DNA from: RGIG8748 sp045539515
Lineage (GTDB): Bacteria > Bacillota > Clostridia > UMGS1810
NCBI GenBank assembly: GCA_045539515.1
Contig: JAZQFN010000022.1
Span: forward strand, 1-64,000
DNA: 64,000 nucleotides
Direction: 5' to 3'
Below, piece after piece: positions 37,218 to 46,281 of the stretch (within the stretch, counting starts at the first letter, position 1; every line of letters starts with the position of its first letter). The notes beneath the pieces were generated by a model. The model ran no database searches and was not told the origin of the DNA. It saw only the letters and a program-made list of their open reading frames with translations. Made by a program: the position numbers and the translations under genes.

Positions 37218-38135
37218 TTATTTTATCTCATTAATATCATATGGGGTTGTCTGATAAACATAATAATTCAGCCAATTGTAAAAGAGCAAATTCGCATGTG
37301 AACGCCACCTTACAACCGGAGGATTATCAGGATTGTTATCGGCAAAATAATTAATGGGTATATGTATATCTTTGCCAAGATTAACATCGCGTTCATACTC
37401 AAGTTTCAATGTATCACTATCGTACTCACTATGTCCGGTTACAAAAATCTGTTTTTTATCCTTGCTGGCAATAATGTATGCACCAACATCGTCAGACTCA
37501 GCAATCAATTGAAGTGCAGGGTTACTTTTGATATTTGCAATATCAACTGTTGAATAGCGGGAATGGGGAGCGAGGAAAACATCATCAAATCCTCTTACAA
37601 GCATTGATTTTTTTCGTAATACTTTGTGTTCGAACACTCCAAAAATCTTTTTGTCAAGTGATATTTTCGGAATCGAGTAATGGTAATAAAGCCCGGCAAG
37701 TGCAGCCCAGCAAATATGAAATGTACTGGTAACATTTGTCTTCGTCCACTCCATTATTTCTTTAAGTTCATCCCAATAATCTACAGCTTCAAACTCAAGA
37801 AGTTCAACCGGAGCCCCTGTTATAATCATACCGTCATACTTGGAATGTTTAATCTCATCAAAGCTTTTGTAAAAACTATTAATGTGCTCTTCGCTTGTAT
37901 TTTTACTGGTGTGAGTGCTGGGTCTTATAAAATCCAGTTCAACCTGCAAAGGGGTATTGCCCAGCAATCTGATTAGTTGGGTTTCGGTTATTATTTTTGT
38001 GGGCATTATATTTAAAAGAGCTATTTTAAGAGGTCTTATATCCTGTTTAAGAGCCCTTTTTTCTGTAATACAAAATATATTCTCTCCATGAAGAATACTG
38101 TTTGCAGGTAAATTTGATGGAATTTTAATAGGCAT
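37218..38135 (-). CDS. metA: Homoserine O-acetyltransferase (MetA type)
   Basis: A 305-residue enzyme of methionine synthesis that acylates homoserine. The catalytic triad falls at family positions: C142 (FHICWAA), H235 and E237 (TGHSEYD). Residue 111 is Glu (TGAPVELLEF); structural work on Bacillus cereus MetA tied Glu111 to acetyl-CoA use, whereas succinyl-transferring E. coli MetA has Gly. I therefore infer acetylation despite the common succinyltransferase label. SD GGAGG precedes the ATG. No SAM riboswitch or T-box precedes it; it is 18 bases after the AEC transporter gene. Confidence 0.95.
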   Translation of the reverse strand: MPIKIPSNLPANSILHGENIFCITEKRALKQDIRPLKIALLNIMPTKIITETQLIRLLGNTPLQVELDFIRPSTHTSKNTSEEHINSFYKSFDEIKHSKYDGMIITGAPVELLEFEAVDYWDELKEIMEWTKTNVTSTFHICWAALAGLYYHYSIPKISLDKKIFGVFEHKVLRKKSMLVRGFDDVFLAPHSRYSTVDIANIKSNPALQLIAESDDVGAYIIASKDKKQIFVTGHSEYDSDTLKLEYERDVNLGKDIHIPINYFADNNPDNPPVVRWRSHANLLFYNWLNYYVYQTTPYDINEIK

Positions 38136-38153
38136 ATTACGAATCCTCCTACA

Positions 38154-39086
38154 TTATAAAATATATCCGCATATAAAACAAAGCAGCGGTATGGTAATCA
38201 TAGATAAAACCGTCGATGCAACCGTTATGTTTGTAGCATAAATATAGTCGCTATTATATCTTTCAGCAAAAATCGGAACCAATGCCGCGGTTGGGCATGC
38301 AGCACATAGTATTACAGATAAAGTTAAAACTTCATCCATTTTTAAAAGCTTCATAATTACAAGTAGCAGCAACGGAGCAAAGATTAATTTAACCGAAAGC
38401 ACATTATAAACCCGTATCTGTTTCAATGAAGAGAGTATTCCGGAGCGCGCAAGAAAGCTACCAATTACTAACATTGCAAGGGGTGTATTAAGATCTGCGG
38501 CAAAGCTTACTGCATTATATACGAAAGAAGGAAGTTTAATCTGTGTAACATAAAATGCAATACCGGTCAAAACTCCGATTATACCGGGGTTAATCAAAGA
38601 CTTAAAAGAAAACTTTTCTTTTCCTCTTTCAAATTGAAATTTTACAACAGACCACATAAAAATATTAAAAATACCAAGATATGCAGAACCGTAAAACACA
38701 CCATCGTTACCAAGGGACGCTTCAAGAAGAGGAATACCCATAAATCCACAATTTGACATAATTGCCGAATTTCTGCTGATAAGAGCACTTTCCTTATCCT
38801 TAAGAGGTTTAAAGTACAGATAAGCGAGTAAAGCGTATATTATATGGATACCTATACTTATACCATATCCCATAACTATATTGCCGACTTTATCTGCATC
38901 AAACGGAATATGATAAGCCCGTATCATAACGCAAGGTGTAACAAGATTCACCAATACAGCAGACATTTCAGACGAGCCCTGCTTGGTTATTATATTACGC
39001 TTTGTAAGAACATACCCTGCAATTATCAGTATCAACATAACAAGAACTTGTTTTGAAACTAACGGTGCAATTGTTGATATATCCAT
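38154..39086 (-). CDS. AEC family transporter
   Basis: A 310-residue membrane protein with about ten hydrophobic segments in two halves, and the family pattern SAVLVNLVTPCVMIRAY plus MSNCGFMGIPLLEA. AEC (auxin efflux carrier) proteins move organic acids such as malate or export amino acids. Being first in an operon with metA, export or uptake of an amino-acid-related compound is possible but speculative. ATG at 39084-39086 is chosen since GGAGG ends 5 bases before it and overlaps the upstream in-frame ATG. Confidence 0.9.
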   Translation of the reverse strand: MDISTIAPLVSKQVLVMLILIIAGYVLTKRNIITKQGSSEMSAVLVNLVTPCVMIRAYHIPFDADKVGNIVMGYGISIGIHIIYALLAYLYFKPLKDKESALISRNSAIMSNCGFMGIPLLEASLGNDGVFYGSAYLGIFNIFMWSVVKFQFERGKEKFSFKSLINPGIIGVLTGIAFYVTQIKLPSFVYNAVSFAADLNTPLAMLVIGSFLARSGILSSLKQIRVYNVLSVKLIFAPLLLLVIMKLLKMDEVLTLSVILCAACPTAALVPIFAERYNSDYIYATNITVASTVLSMITIPLLCFICGYIL

Positions 39087-39115
39087 AAAATCCTCCATTA
39101 TAGTTTGTTATTTTA

Positions 39116-39144
39116 ATTTTACCATAAACAGTTTTGATTTTCAA
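39116..39144 (-). promoter_or_regulatory. Promoter of the AEC-metA-sbcD-like-to-recG operon
   Basis: Minus strand: -35 TTGAAA (39139-39144, 5 of 6), a 17-base spacer, TG one base before the -10 (extended type) and TAAAAT (39116-39121, 5 of 6). It lies 29 bases before the AEC start. Confidence 0.65.
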
Positions 39145-39150
39145 GCATAA

Positions 39151-39180
39151 ATAAAAGAGAGTCGGGTGACTCTCTTTTAT
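39151..39180 (-). terminator. Terminator of the SPOCS-dac operon
   Basis: A perfect 13-bp stem (ATAAAAGAGAGTC with its complement) and 4-base loop. The stop codon of the carboxypeptidase gene lies inside the stem. A T-rich tract follows on the minus strand. Confidence 0.8.
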
Positions 39181-40304
39181 TTATTACCAATCCATATGTC
39201 AAATATTTCTCTAAAAGCGAACAATACATTAATTTTTTCTATGTTTTCACAAACAATTATATCAGTCTTTCCCATCTCAGAACCATTCAAATAACAAACA
39301 GCCTCTCCTACTACATCTCCTGCTTTTAACGGGGCTTTTAGTTCTGAAGAAAATTTGGTGGAAATTTCAGGCTTGGAAGATGAATTCTTTTCGTAAAGGA
39401 CATCAATATCATCTTTATATTTTACTTTGGCAAAAGATTTGACCCCTTTGAGCACTTTTATATCTCCTACGGAAGAATCTTTTTTTACAGCCTTTTGAGA
39501 AGCAAAGGTATTAAAACCGTAATTAAGCAATGTTGAAGCATCGGCTTGTCGTTGCTTTGATGTTGGCGCATTCATAATAACGGAAATAAGATGTAGGTTT
39601 TCTCTTTTTGCTGTCGCACTGATGCAAAAACCGGCTTTTGATGTAGACCCTGTTTTAAGACCCGTACATCCTTCATAAAACCGTACAAGTTTATTTGTAT
39701 TCGACAATTGAAATTCACCGTTTCTTAAGCTGTCCATCCATATTGTTGTATATCTGAATATATCTTCATGCTTCATTAGTTCTCTGGACATTAATGCAAT
39801 ATCATATGCTGTAGAATAATGATTTTCTGCATCCAAACCATTGCAATTAACAAAATGAGTGTTTGTCATATTAAGTTCGTAAGCGCGTTCATTCATCCTG
39901 CTTACAAATGATTCCACATTGCCGCTTATGTATTCTGCAACTGCTACACATGCATCATTACCTGATGACACAGCAATGCCTTTAATTAAATCATCCAATG
40001 TCATTTGTTCGCCTTCATCAAGAAAAATTGTAGATCCACCCATACTTTTAGCATAGGCACTGGCTGTTATTACATCGTCGTATTTAATATTTCCCTTGTC
40101 GATTTCTTCCATAACCAGAAGTAGGGTCATTATCTTTGTAACACTGGCAAGCGGCATTTTTTCGTGAGGGTTCATTTTATACAAAACGGTTCCGGAAGCA
40201 TAATCCATCAGCAAAGCACTTTTACAGGATAAAGAGGCATCGTTTGCAGATACATTTGTTATCAACATAAATATACACAATAAGAACGTAACTATTTTTT
40301 TCAA
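39177..40304 (-). CDS. D-alanyl-D-alanine carboxypeptidase (S11, DacF-like)
   Basis: A 375-residue low-molecular-weight penicillin-binding protein that trims the terminal D-Ala of peptidoglycan stem peptides. The signal peptide is at 1-20 (cleavage after NVSA). Active-site motifs are SVTK (54-57, nucleophile S54), SGN (114-116) and KTG (217-219). A C-terminal beta domain follows, but an evident amphipathic anchor is not seen. Start is TTG (40302-40304), with the SD GGGGTGA in the 3' arm of a 10-bp hairpin (40311-40338). Downstream of a SPOCS/LysM gene, suggesting a sporulation or cortex role (inferred). Confidence 0.94.
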   Translation of the reverse strand: MKKIVTFLLCIFMLITNVSANDASLSCKSALLMDYASGTVLYKMNPHEKMPLASVTKIMTLLLVMEEIDKGNIKYDDVITASAYAKSMGGSTIFLDEGEQMTLDDLIKGIAVSSGNDACVAVAEYISGNVESFVSRMNERAYELNMTNTHFVNCNGLDAENHYSTAYDIALMSRELMKHEDIFRYTTIWMDSLRNGEFQLSNTNKLVRFYEGCTGLKTGSTSKAGFCISATAKRENLHLISVIMNAPTSKQRQADASTLLNYGFNTFASQKAVKKDSSVGDIKVLKGVKSFAKVKYKDDIDVLYEKNSSSKPEISTKFSSELKAPLKAGDVVGEAVCYLNGSEMGKTDIIVCENIEKINVLFAFREIFDIWIGNK

Positions 40305-40310
40305 TTAAAA

Positions 40311-40338
40311 TCACCCCATAAATAATTATATGGGGTGA
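40311..40338 (-). promoter_or_regulatory. Hairpin sequestering the SD of the carboxypeptidase gene
   Basis: TCACCCCATA (40311-40320) pairs perfectly with TATGGGGTGA (40329-40338) across an 8-base loop. On the mRNA the strand GGGGTGA, the only SD for the TTG start 6 bases later, is fully paired. It may also act as a weak terminator, since TTTTAATT follows. Confidence 0.45.
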
Positions 40339-40359
40339 CAAGCGTCAGGTATTACTTTA

Positions 40360-41907
40360 TTATACAATAATTCTTTTTGTAATCAATAACTGTTGACGTT
40401 CCTTTAAAGGAACATTTGAGTCCAGATTATTTACTTTCAAGATATCCTCTACAGTTGTATTGTATTTTTTTGCAATATCCCATAGTTCTTCGTTTTTATC
40501 CGAATAATAAATTGTTATACCTGACTGTGATTTTTTTTCAATTGGTTTATCTGTATTTAATTCAAAAGAAGAGAGAACATTATACTTCTTTTCTTTAAAT
40601 ACCATAGCTTTTTGTTCCAGTTGTGCTCTTATTTCTATCTCATGTCCGTTTTTTAAAACATATCCAGAATGAATCATATTAATAATAACGTTTATAATAG
40701 AATCCTTGTTAACAAAAGCACTTTCGGTTTTTAAAGAAAAAGGTATTTTTTCGTTTATCGAACTTATGGCATCAGATGATGTGTTTTCTGAATAAAGAAA
40801 TTTAACATCAATATATCCATCGCAAATACAATAACCATCATTACATGAAATATTATCAACGACGGGTTTTGAATAAAAATTATAGATTTTTTCTATCTCT
40901 GATTCTCCGTTAACAGAAACAATACCGTTTATTGGAAAATTTTTAATGATGTTATCGGTAATATCCATACAATTAACCTTTGTTTTGCTAATATTAACCT
41001 CATAATCCGGACAATAAATATCTGTAATGAAGTTATAAGCCTGTTCTTCGTATCCACGAAAAAGACAATCAAGTTCAAGGTCTAAATTCAGTAAAGTTTC
41101 ATCTTCAATATTGTTAACGGAGTATTCAACAGAGGAAAGATTGCATAATACTGACGTATGCATCTCGGGAGTAAGGTTTTCTACATCAAAGACCTCGGTG
41201 AACGGCAAATCACAATTCATATGCGAAAAATCGCCTTCGGAAAGATATAAAATTTCGACATTTACCTCCCCTTTTAAAACCAACTTCTCGTTCATACTTT
41301 TTATTTCGTTAATAATAACTTTATGATCCAGTTTAATTACATCAATTTGTGAATCATCGGAAGAAAGTTTTATTTCATCGGATATATTAAATTTACTTCC
41401 GCAACACACAGAAATATTCAGAAATTTTACCTGTTCTTCCTTATATGGTATATTTGTCGGCGAAGAAACAGCAGAAATACCGTTAAACACAGCCTTGCCA
41501 ACTACATCTGTTTCAAAACTAACCACTGATTTTAAATTAATTTTTCTGCTGTTATACACGCTGAACTGTACATGACAAACATCGGCAAGAATATAATTTA
41601 AACAATCTTCATCAGCACCGTAAATTTCAATTTTATGTGTAAACGGTGATTTTGTTTTTACGGTAACTACTGAATCATCAACATCTGTTGTATACAAAAT
41701 TGTATAATCAACAAATCCCGAAACAGTAATCATATCTTTTTGTACAAACTTTTCGCTGACGGAAGCTATGGCATTTACCTGAAGTATTCGTTTAACATCG
41801 GGTTTCGAATCAGGTATTATTACATCAGAATTGATTACAGCTTTTACTTTTGTACTGTTTAAAGGTCTGTATAATTTTATTTTTTCTTCGTTCAATTCAA
41901 AGTCCAT
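40360..41907 (-). CDS. SPOCS (DUF3794) and LysM domain protein
   Basis: A 515-residue protein with no signal peptide. About three SPOCS/DUF3794 units are seen (near 35-115, 180-265 and 320-410), each with the pattern of a strand ending in an integral VxGxVxVxILY-type motif (for example LKGEVNVEILYLS). A C-terminal LysM domain (about 465-512, WDIAKKYNTTVEDILKVNNL) binds peptidoglycan. Proteins of this architecture are found in spore-forming Clostridia and are considered spore-envelope or morphogenetic proteins. SD GGAGG precedes the ATG. First gene of a pair with the carboxypeptidase. Confidence 0.9.
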   Translation of the reverse strand: MDFELNEEKIKLYRPLNSTKVKAVINSDVIIPDSKPDVKRILQVNAIASVSEKFVQKDMITVSGFVDYTILYTTDVDDSVVTVKTKSPFTHKIEIYGADEDCLNYILADVCHVQFSVYNSRKINLKSVVSFETDVVGKAVFNGISAVSSPTNIPYKEEQVKFLNISVCCGSKFNISDEIKLSSDDSQIDVIKLDHKVIINEIKSMNEKLVLKGEVNVEILYLSEGDFSHMNCDLPFTEVFDVENLTPEMHTSVLCNLSSVEYSVNNIEDETLLNLDLELDCLFRGYEEQAYNFITDIYCPDYEVNISKTKVNCMDITDNIIKNFPINGIVSVNGESEIEKIYNFYSKPVVDNISCNDGYCICDGYIDVKFLYSENTSSDAISSINEKIPFSLKTESAFVNKDSIINVIINMIHSGYVLKNGHEIEIRAQLEQKAMVFKEKKYNVLSSFELNTDKPIEKKSQSGITIYYSDKNEELWDIAKKYNTTVEDILKVNNLDSNVPLKERQQLLITKRIIV

Positions 41908-41963
41908 TTTTAATCCTCCAATATGGTTTTTGTAAATTATATTTTAAAAAATTAAAATTTATG

Positions 41964-41992
41964 TGTACAACCAATTATTTTTGATGTATAAT
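41964..41992 (+). promoter_or_regulatory. Promoter of the M20-GNAT operon
   Basis: -35 TGTACA (41964-41969, 4 of 6), a 17-base spacer and a perfect -10 TATAAT (41987-41992). The start codon follows at 42023. Confidence 0.65.
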
Positions 41993-42022
41993 TATATAAA
42001 AACGATAAAAAGGATGTTATTA

Positions 42023-43180
42023 ATGAATTTTAGAGATGAATATATGCACATTCGGGAAGAAATATTACATACCAGACGAACAATACACGCCAACCCCGAA
42101 CTGGGCTTTGAAGAATTCCAAACTGCACAAACCATAAAAACAATACTTAATAAATACCATATTTCATACATAGACCAAATTGCAAAAACAGGAATATGCG
42201 CTACCATAGGAAATTCAACAGAAAAAGTATTACTAATACGTGCCGATATGGATGCACTTCCCATCGAAGAAAAAACACAGCTTGAATATGCTTCTAAAAA
42301 AAGCGGTTTAATGCATGCCTGTGGTCATGACATACACATTTCAAGTGCATTGGCTGCGGCAATTATCTTAAAAAAATTCGAAAACAAGCTTAACGGCACA
42401 GTAAAAATAGTATTCCAACCTGCGGAAGAAACTACCGGCGGAGCAAAACCCATGATTAACGAAGGTATTATGGATAATCCAAAAGTAACTGCCGCCATAG
42501 GCGGACATGTTAGCGGAGAGTATCCTGCCGGAATATTCAAAGTAAAATCCGGGCCCATAATGGCCTCGCCAGATGATTTTATGGTGAGATTTATAGGAAA
42601 AAGCACCCACGGTGCAGAACCACAAAACGGAATATCCCCTATTACCCCTGCATGTGAATTTGTAAACAGCCTTGAATATATAAGAAATGAATTATGCGAA
42701 GGAAATTCAAACGTACTATCAATTTGTACAGTTTCCTCAAATGGCGGTGTTAACACTATTCCTGATGATTCTTTAATTCTCGGAACTTTCAGATGTTTTG
42801 ACGAAGAAACAAGAAAAAAAGCATCCGGTTTGCTGAAAAAACATGCTGAGAACATTTCCGCAAAATACAGATGCAAATCAGAATTTAAATATAACTTTTT
42901 ATATCCACCTGTTATAAACGATCCGATATTAACGGAATTTTTTGTTGATACAGCAAAAGAGCTATACGGTGAGAAGTCAGTAATAACTCTCGAAAAACCA
43001 TTTATGACCGGTGATGACTTTGCATATTTCGGTCAAAATATTCCTGCTATCTATTTCTGGTATGGAGCAATGAAAAACAACCCTTGCAGTTTGCACTCTT
43101 CCGAGTTCGATGTCAGAGAAGATGCGATTGAAGTTTGCACAAATGTATTTACAAAGTTTGCTTTGGATTATTTGAGGTGA
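42023..43180 (+). CDS. M20 family amidohydrolase/peptidase
   Basis: A 385-residue M20D-type metal enzyme. The metal/catalytic motif HACGHDIH (C100, H102) and AEETTGG (about 136-142) are present, with the C-terminal MTGDDFAYF and the final LHSSEFD. Members hydrolyse N-acyl or N-acetyl amino acids (hippurate hydrolase, N-acetyldiaminopimelate deacetylase); substrate not determined. Upstream in-frame ATGs precede or overlap the SD AAAAGG, so ATG 42023 is selected; the TATAAT box also lies inside the longer version. The GNAT gene follows by 7 bases. Confidence 0.93.
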   Translation: MNFRDEYMHIREEILHTRRTIHANPELGFEEFQTAQTIKTILNKYHISYIDQIAKTGICATIGNSTEKVLLIRADMDALPIEEKTQLEYASKKSGLMHACGHDIHISSALAAAIILKKFENKLNGTVKIVFQPAEETTGGAKPMINEGIMDNPKVTAAIGGHVSGEYPAGIFKVKSGPIMASPDDFMVRFIGKSTHGAEPQNGISPITPACEFVNSLEYIRNELCEGNSNVLSICTVSSNGGVNTIPDDSLILGTFRCFDEETRKKASGLLKKHAENISAKYRCKSEFKYNFLYPPVINDPILTEFFVDTAKELYGEKSVITLEKPFMTGDDFAYFGQNIPAIYFWYGAMKNNPCSLHSSEFDVREDAIEVCTNVFTKFALDYLR

Positions 43181-43187
43181 AATAATT

Positions 43188-44015
43188 TTGTTTGAAATTG
43201 AAACAGTTAACGGTAATGACGGAGAATGCTACGTAAAAGAACTTTCCGTTCTATGGCACGATACTTTTTCAGATTCGTATGAATATATTGATTTTTTTAT
43301 GAAAAATCAATTAAAAAATTCCATAATAGTTTTTGCCAAGCATAACAACCGTATCGTAGCAGCTCAATACCTTCTTCCGCTTCAAGCAGTAGAATACAGT
43401 ACCGGTAAAAACGGATATTTTCTTTATGCTTTATCTGTGAACAAAGGCTACCGTAATCTTGGCATTGGTTCTGCTCTTGTAAAAAAAGCTTGCAAAATAG
43501 CTGACGATACTAACAAATTTATAATACTTGCTCCGGCTGAGGAAAGCCTGGTAAACTATTACCGAAAACTTCACTTTATTGAAAATGTATATGTATCATG
43601 TATTAAAACATCATGTAAGAATAACCCTTGTGATTTTTCTGTAGCACAGTTAAAATCACAAGATTTCGAAAGATTAAGAAATCAGCATTTCAACAAATTA
43701 ATAAAATGGCCTTTAAAAACTCTAAAATATATTTTGCAAGAAAACAGTTATGCCGGTGGCGATAACATATATTTGCACCATGAAAATAAGGAAATTTACA
43801 TTATTGTCAGAAAATTGAGTAATGATGTTATTGTTTCAGAATCAAACATTTCAGAATTTGACAGACAAGTATTTACTGATTACTTAGCACATAAGTATGA
43901 AACTAAAACAATTAACTGGATTATTCCACATACAAAAGATAATGATTGTGTTTTACAGGCAATGACTTACGGATTAACCAAAGACGACTATTATTTTAAT
44001 CATATTCTGAACTAA
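43188..44015 (+). CDS. GNAT family N-acetyltransferase
   Basis: A 275-residue protein. The N-terminal GNAT domain (about 1-145) has the acetyl-CoA motif GYRNLGIGSALVKKA and the adjacent SPAEESLVNYYRKLHF-like helix. The C-terminal 130 residues are a second, less clear domain. It starts with TTG (43188) behind GAGGTGA. Co-transcribed with the M20 deacylase, so an acylation/deacylation pair acting on amino acids or small peptides is possible; no substrate can be named. Confidence 0.85.
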   Translation: MFEIETVNGNDGECYVKELSVLWHDTFSDSYEYIDFFMKNQLKNSIIVFAKHNNRIVAAQYLLPLQAVEYSTGKNGYFLYALSVNKGYRNLGIGSALVKKACKIADDTNKFIILAPAEESLVNYYRKLHFIENVYVSCIKTSCKNNPCDFSVAQLKSQDFERLRNQHFNKLIKWPLKTLKYILQENSYAGGDNIYLHHENKEIYIIVRKLSNDVIVSESNISEFDRQVFTDYLAHKYETKTINWIIPHTKDNDCVLQAMTYGLTKDDYYFNHILN

Positions 44016-44019
44016 ATAT

Positions 44020-44053
44020 AATACGGCTCAAAATTTTACTTTTGAGCCGTATT
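44020..44053. terminator. Bidirectional terminator between GNAT and stalk-domain genes
   Basis: A perfect 14-bp stem (AATACGGCTCAAAA with its complement) and 6-base loop. A/T tracts flank both sides and the two genes converge. Confidence 0.85.
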
Positions 44054-44067
44054 TTTGTAATTAAAAT

Positions 44068-45129
44068 TTAATTAACTTTAACAATGGCGTTTTCGGCCAT
44101 TTTATCAATGCTTTCGCTTGCAAGATTCTGAGAAAGAATTCGTATTATATCAGGAGTTGCTTCTTCCAAAGAATACTGATAATTCAGTTCATTGTTTTCT
44201 TCGTAGAATGCGTGTATATCTTCGGCAGTAATTTCGGATTCAAAACGCGAAGCATACTGAACAAATAAATCTGAAGTAAGCATAGCATAATAATATGCGT
44301 TCAATGAATTAAATCCTTGCATACGGAGCAAAGAATCAAATTTCTCCATATCTCCTTTTACGCCCTCTAAAGTTGTTTTAACACTTTCGTAATAGCTGAT
44401 ATTATAAAGAGGGGTCATTGAATACCCGTTTTTCAGGGAATAATCAATTAAAGCAAAGTCTTTTTTGAGACAATTAATAACATATTCATCACGTGACTTA
44501 AGCTTTTCATCGGCATCTTCGCCCATCATTTGATAATATTCATATTCCATATCATAAACCGATGAATAGTATTCATACATATAATCGGTATACTCTATTC
44601 CGTTAATAGTACCAAGAACTTTACCGTCAAAAAATCCAATGCCTGCAGTACCAATTGTTGCTGTATTAGATAACTTTTCCCATGTAACATCCTTCTTAAA
44701 CATTTCAGAAATTTTTCTTAAAGGTACGTAGGTAGTATTTTTATAAACGAAGTTGTCAGCATCTACTTTTTCTGCATTTACAAAAATATTAATTGTGTTC
44801 CTGTCTACAGATATATTTTTCTCTTTTTCCATTAAATAATTTTTTGTTTCCTCTGTCGTAACTTCTGCCGTATCCGTATCTGTAATAAGTGCTGCGTTGG
44901 AAGAAGCATCCCAATCAACTTTTTTTCCAAGCATTTCAGCAACTCTTCTTAAAGGAACATAGGTCGTATTTTCGTATACAAAATTATCTGCAAAAACCCT
45001 ATCCCCATCAACAACAATATTCATAGTGTTAGAGTCAACAACAATCGTTTCAGATGCACTAACAGAACATGTAATTGATAACATTAATACTAAAATTATA
45101 GAAAATATTATGATTTTTCTTTTGTTCAT
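44068..45129 (-). CDS. Secreted protein with two copper-amine-oxidase-type stalk domains
   Basis: A 353-residue exported protein. The signal peptide is about 1-25. Two similar stalk (CuAO N-terminal) repeats (about 30-90 and 100-155) share NFVYxNTTYVPLRxxxEM. The rest (165-353) is mainly helical, begins with a TINGIEYTDYMYEYY element, and resembles the N-terminal part of SurA/PrsA chaperones, without a parvulin domain. It lies 12 bases after prfB and downstream of secA, so a role in handling exported proteins is conceivable (inference). Function unknown. Confidence 0.8.
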   Translation of the reverse strand: MNKRKIIIFSIILVLMLSITCSVSASETIVVDSNTMNIVVDGDRVFADNFVYENTTYVPLRRVAEMLGKKVDWDASSNAALITDTDTAEVTTEETKNYLMEKEKNISVDRNTINIFVNAEKVDADNFVYKNTTYVPLRKISEMFKKDVTWEKLSNTATIGTAGIGFFDGKVLGTINGIEYTDYMYEYYSSVYDMEYEYYQMMGEDADEKLKSRDEYVINCLKKDFALIDYSLKNGYSMTPLYNISYYESVKTTLEGVKGDMEKFDSLLRMQGFNSLNAYYYAMLTSDLFVQYASRFESEITAEDIHAFYEENNELNYQYSLEEATPDIIRILSQNLASESIDKMAENAIVKVN

Positions 45130-45141
45130 TAGTTTATCTCC

Positions 45142-46266
45142 TTATTTCAAATTAAGTGTACCAAGATTTGCCTGCCTTAAATATTCATTGATAAAGCCAT
45201 CCAACTCTCCATCCATTACAGCGCCGATGTTACCCATTTCAAAGTTAGTACGGTGATCTTTTACCAGATTGTAGGGGTGGAACACATAACTTCGGATCTG
45301 ACTTCCCCATCCGATTTCTTTCTCAACACCTTTAATATCCTCAATCTTTTCTTTATTTTCCCGTTCTTTAATTTCCATAAGCTTTGATTTGAGCATTTTC
45401 ATAGCGGTATCTCTGTTTTTGTGCTGCGAACGCTCGGTCTGACATGAAACAACAACACCGGTGGGAATATGTGTTATTCTTATTGCAGAATCAGTCTTGT
45501 TAATGTGCTGTCCACCGGCTCCGCTTGCTCGGTAAGTATCAACTCGTAAATCTTCGGCGCGTATATCAATTTGAATATCGTCATTAAATTCAGGCATAAC
45601 TTCTACACTACCGAAGGATGTATGTCTTCTTCCTGCCGCATCAAACGGAGAAATACGCACAAGACGATGAACTCCTTTCTCACTTTTTAAATAGCCATAG
45701 GCATTCTCGCCGGAAACAAGTATAGAGGCACTCTTGACACCGGCTTCATCGCCGGGAAGAAAATCAAGAGTTTCAACAGAAAAGTTTCTTCTTTCGGACC
45801 ATCTGGTATACATTCTTAAAAGCATCTCAACCCAATCCTGAGCTTCAGTTCCGCCGGCACCTGCGTGAAGTGTTATAATGGCATTGTTTTTGTCGTATTC
45901 ACCGGACAGCAATGTTTCTAAAGTCATATCTTCGACTTCTTTACGAATTTTCTTTATGGTATTGCCTATTTCTTCAACATAAGAATCATCATCTTCGCCG
46001 TTTGCCATGTCAATAAGGACCAGCGTATCATCGTATTCTGCCTTCAGATTATCGTACTTTTCTACTTTCGCTTTCAGGCCTTTCATTTTCTGCAAAATTT
46101 TCTGACTGTTTTCCATATCATCCCAAAATCCATCTGCAGCAGTTTTTTCCTCAAGTTCCGTAATCTGTGAAAGTGCACCGTCAATATCCAAAGAACGGCG
46201 TAAATCTACAATGTTATCTTCCATGGAAGATAATTCAATTTTGTATTCATCATATTCAAGCATCAT
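45142..46266 (-). CDS. prfB: Peptide chain release factor 2 (no programmed frameshift)
   Basis: A 374-residue release factor reading UAA and UGA. The recognition motif is SPF in RISPFDAAGRRHTS, and the GGQ motif is in GAGGQHINKTDS. Most bacterial prfB genes carry an in-frame UGA near codon 25 that needs a +1 frameshift. Here the corresponding place (LRRSLDIDG) is a continuous frame, reading TCT TTG GAT instead of CTT TGA, so this self-regulating device is absent. SD GAGG is followed by two ATGs; 46266 is given. Second gene after secA (15 bases). Confidence 0.97.
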   Translation of the reverse strand: MMLEYDEYKIELSSMEDNIVDLRRSLDIDGALSQITELEEKTAADGFWDDMENSQKILQKMKGLKAKVEKYDNLKAEYDDTLVLIDMANGEDDDSYVEEIGNTIKKIRKEVEDMTLETLLSGEYDKNNAIITLHAGAGGTEAQDWVEMLLRMYTRWSERRNFSVETLDFLPGDEAGVKSASILVSGENAYGYLKSEKGVHRLVRISPFDAAGRRHTSFGSVEVMPEFNDDIQIDIRAEDLRVDTYRASGAGGQHINKTDSAIRITHIPTGVVVSCQTERSQHKNRDTAMKMLKSKLMEIKERENKEKIEDIKGVEKEIGWGSQIRSYVFHPYNLVKDHRTNFEMGNIGAVMDGELDGFINEYLRQANLGTLNLK

Positions 46267-46281
46267 TGTCACCTCATATAG

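Noticed and set aside
38136..38153. SAM riboswitch or T-box before metA
   Set aside because: Only 18 bases separate metA from the upstream gene, and no such element is visible before the operon at 39087-39176.
42325..42876. 183-codon open frame on the minus strand
   Set aside because: It lies wholly antisense to the M20 hydrolase gene, has no SD or recognisable domain, and is a codon-bias shadow.
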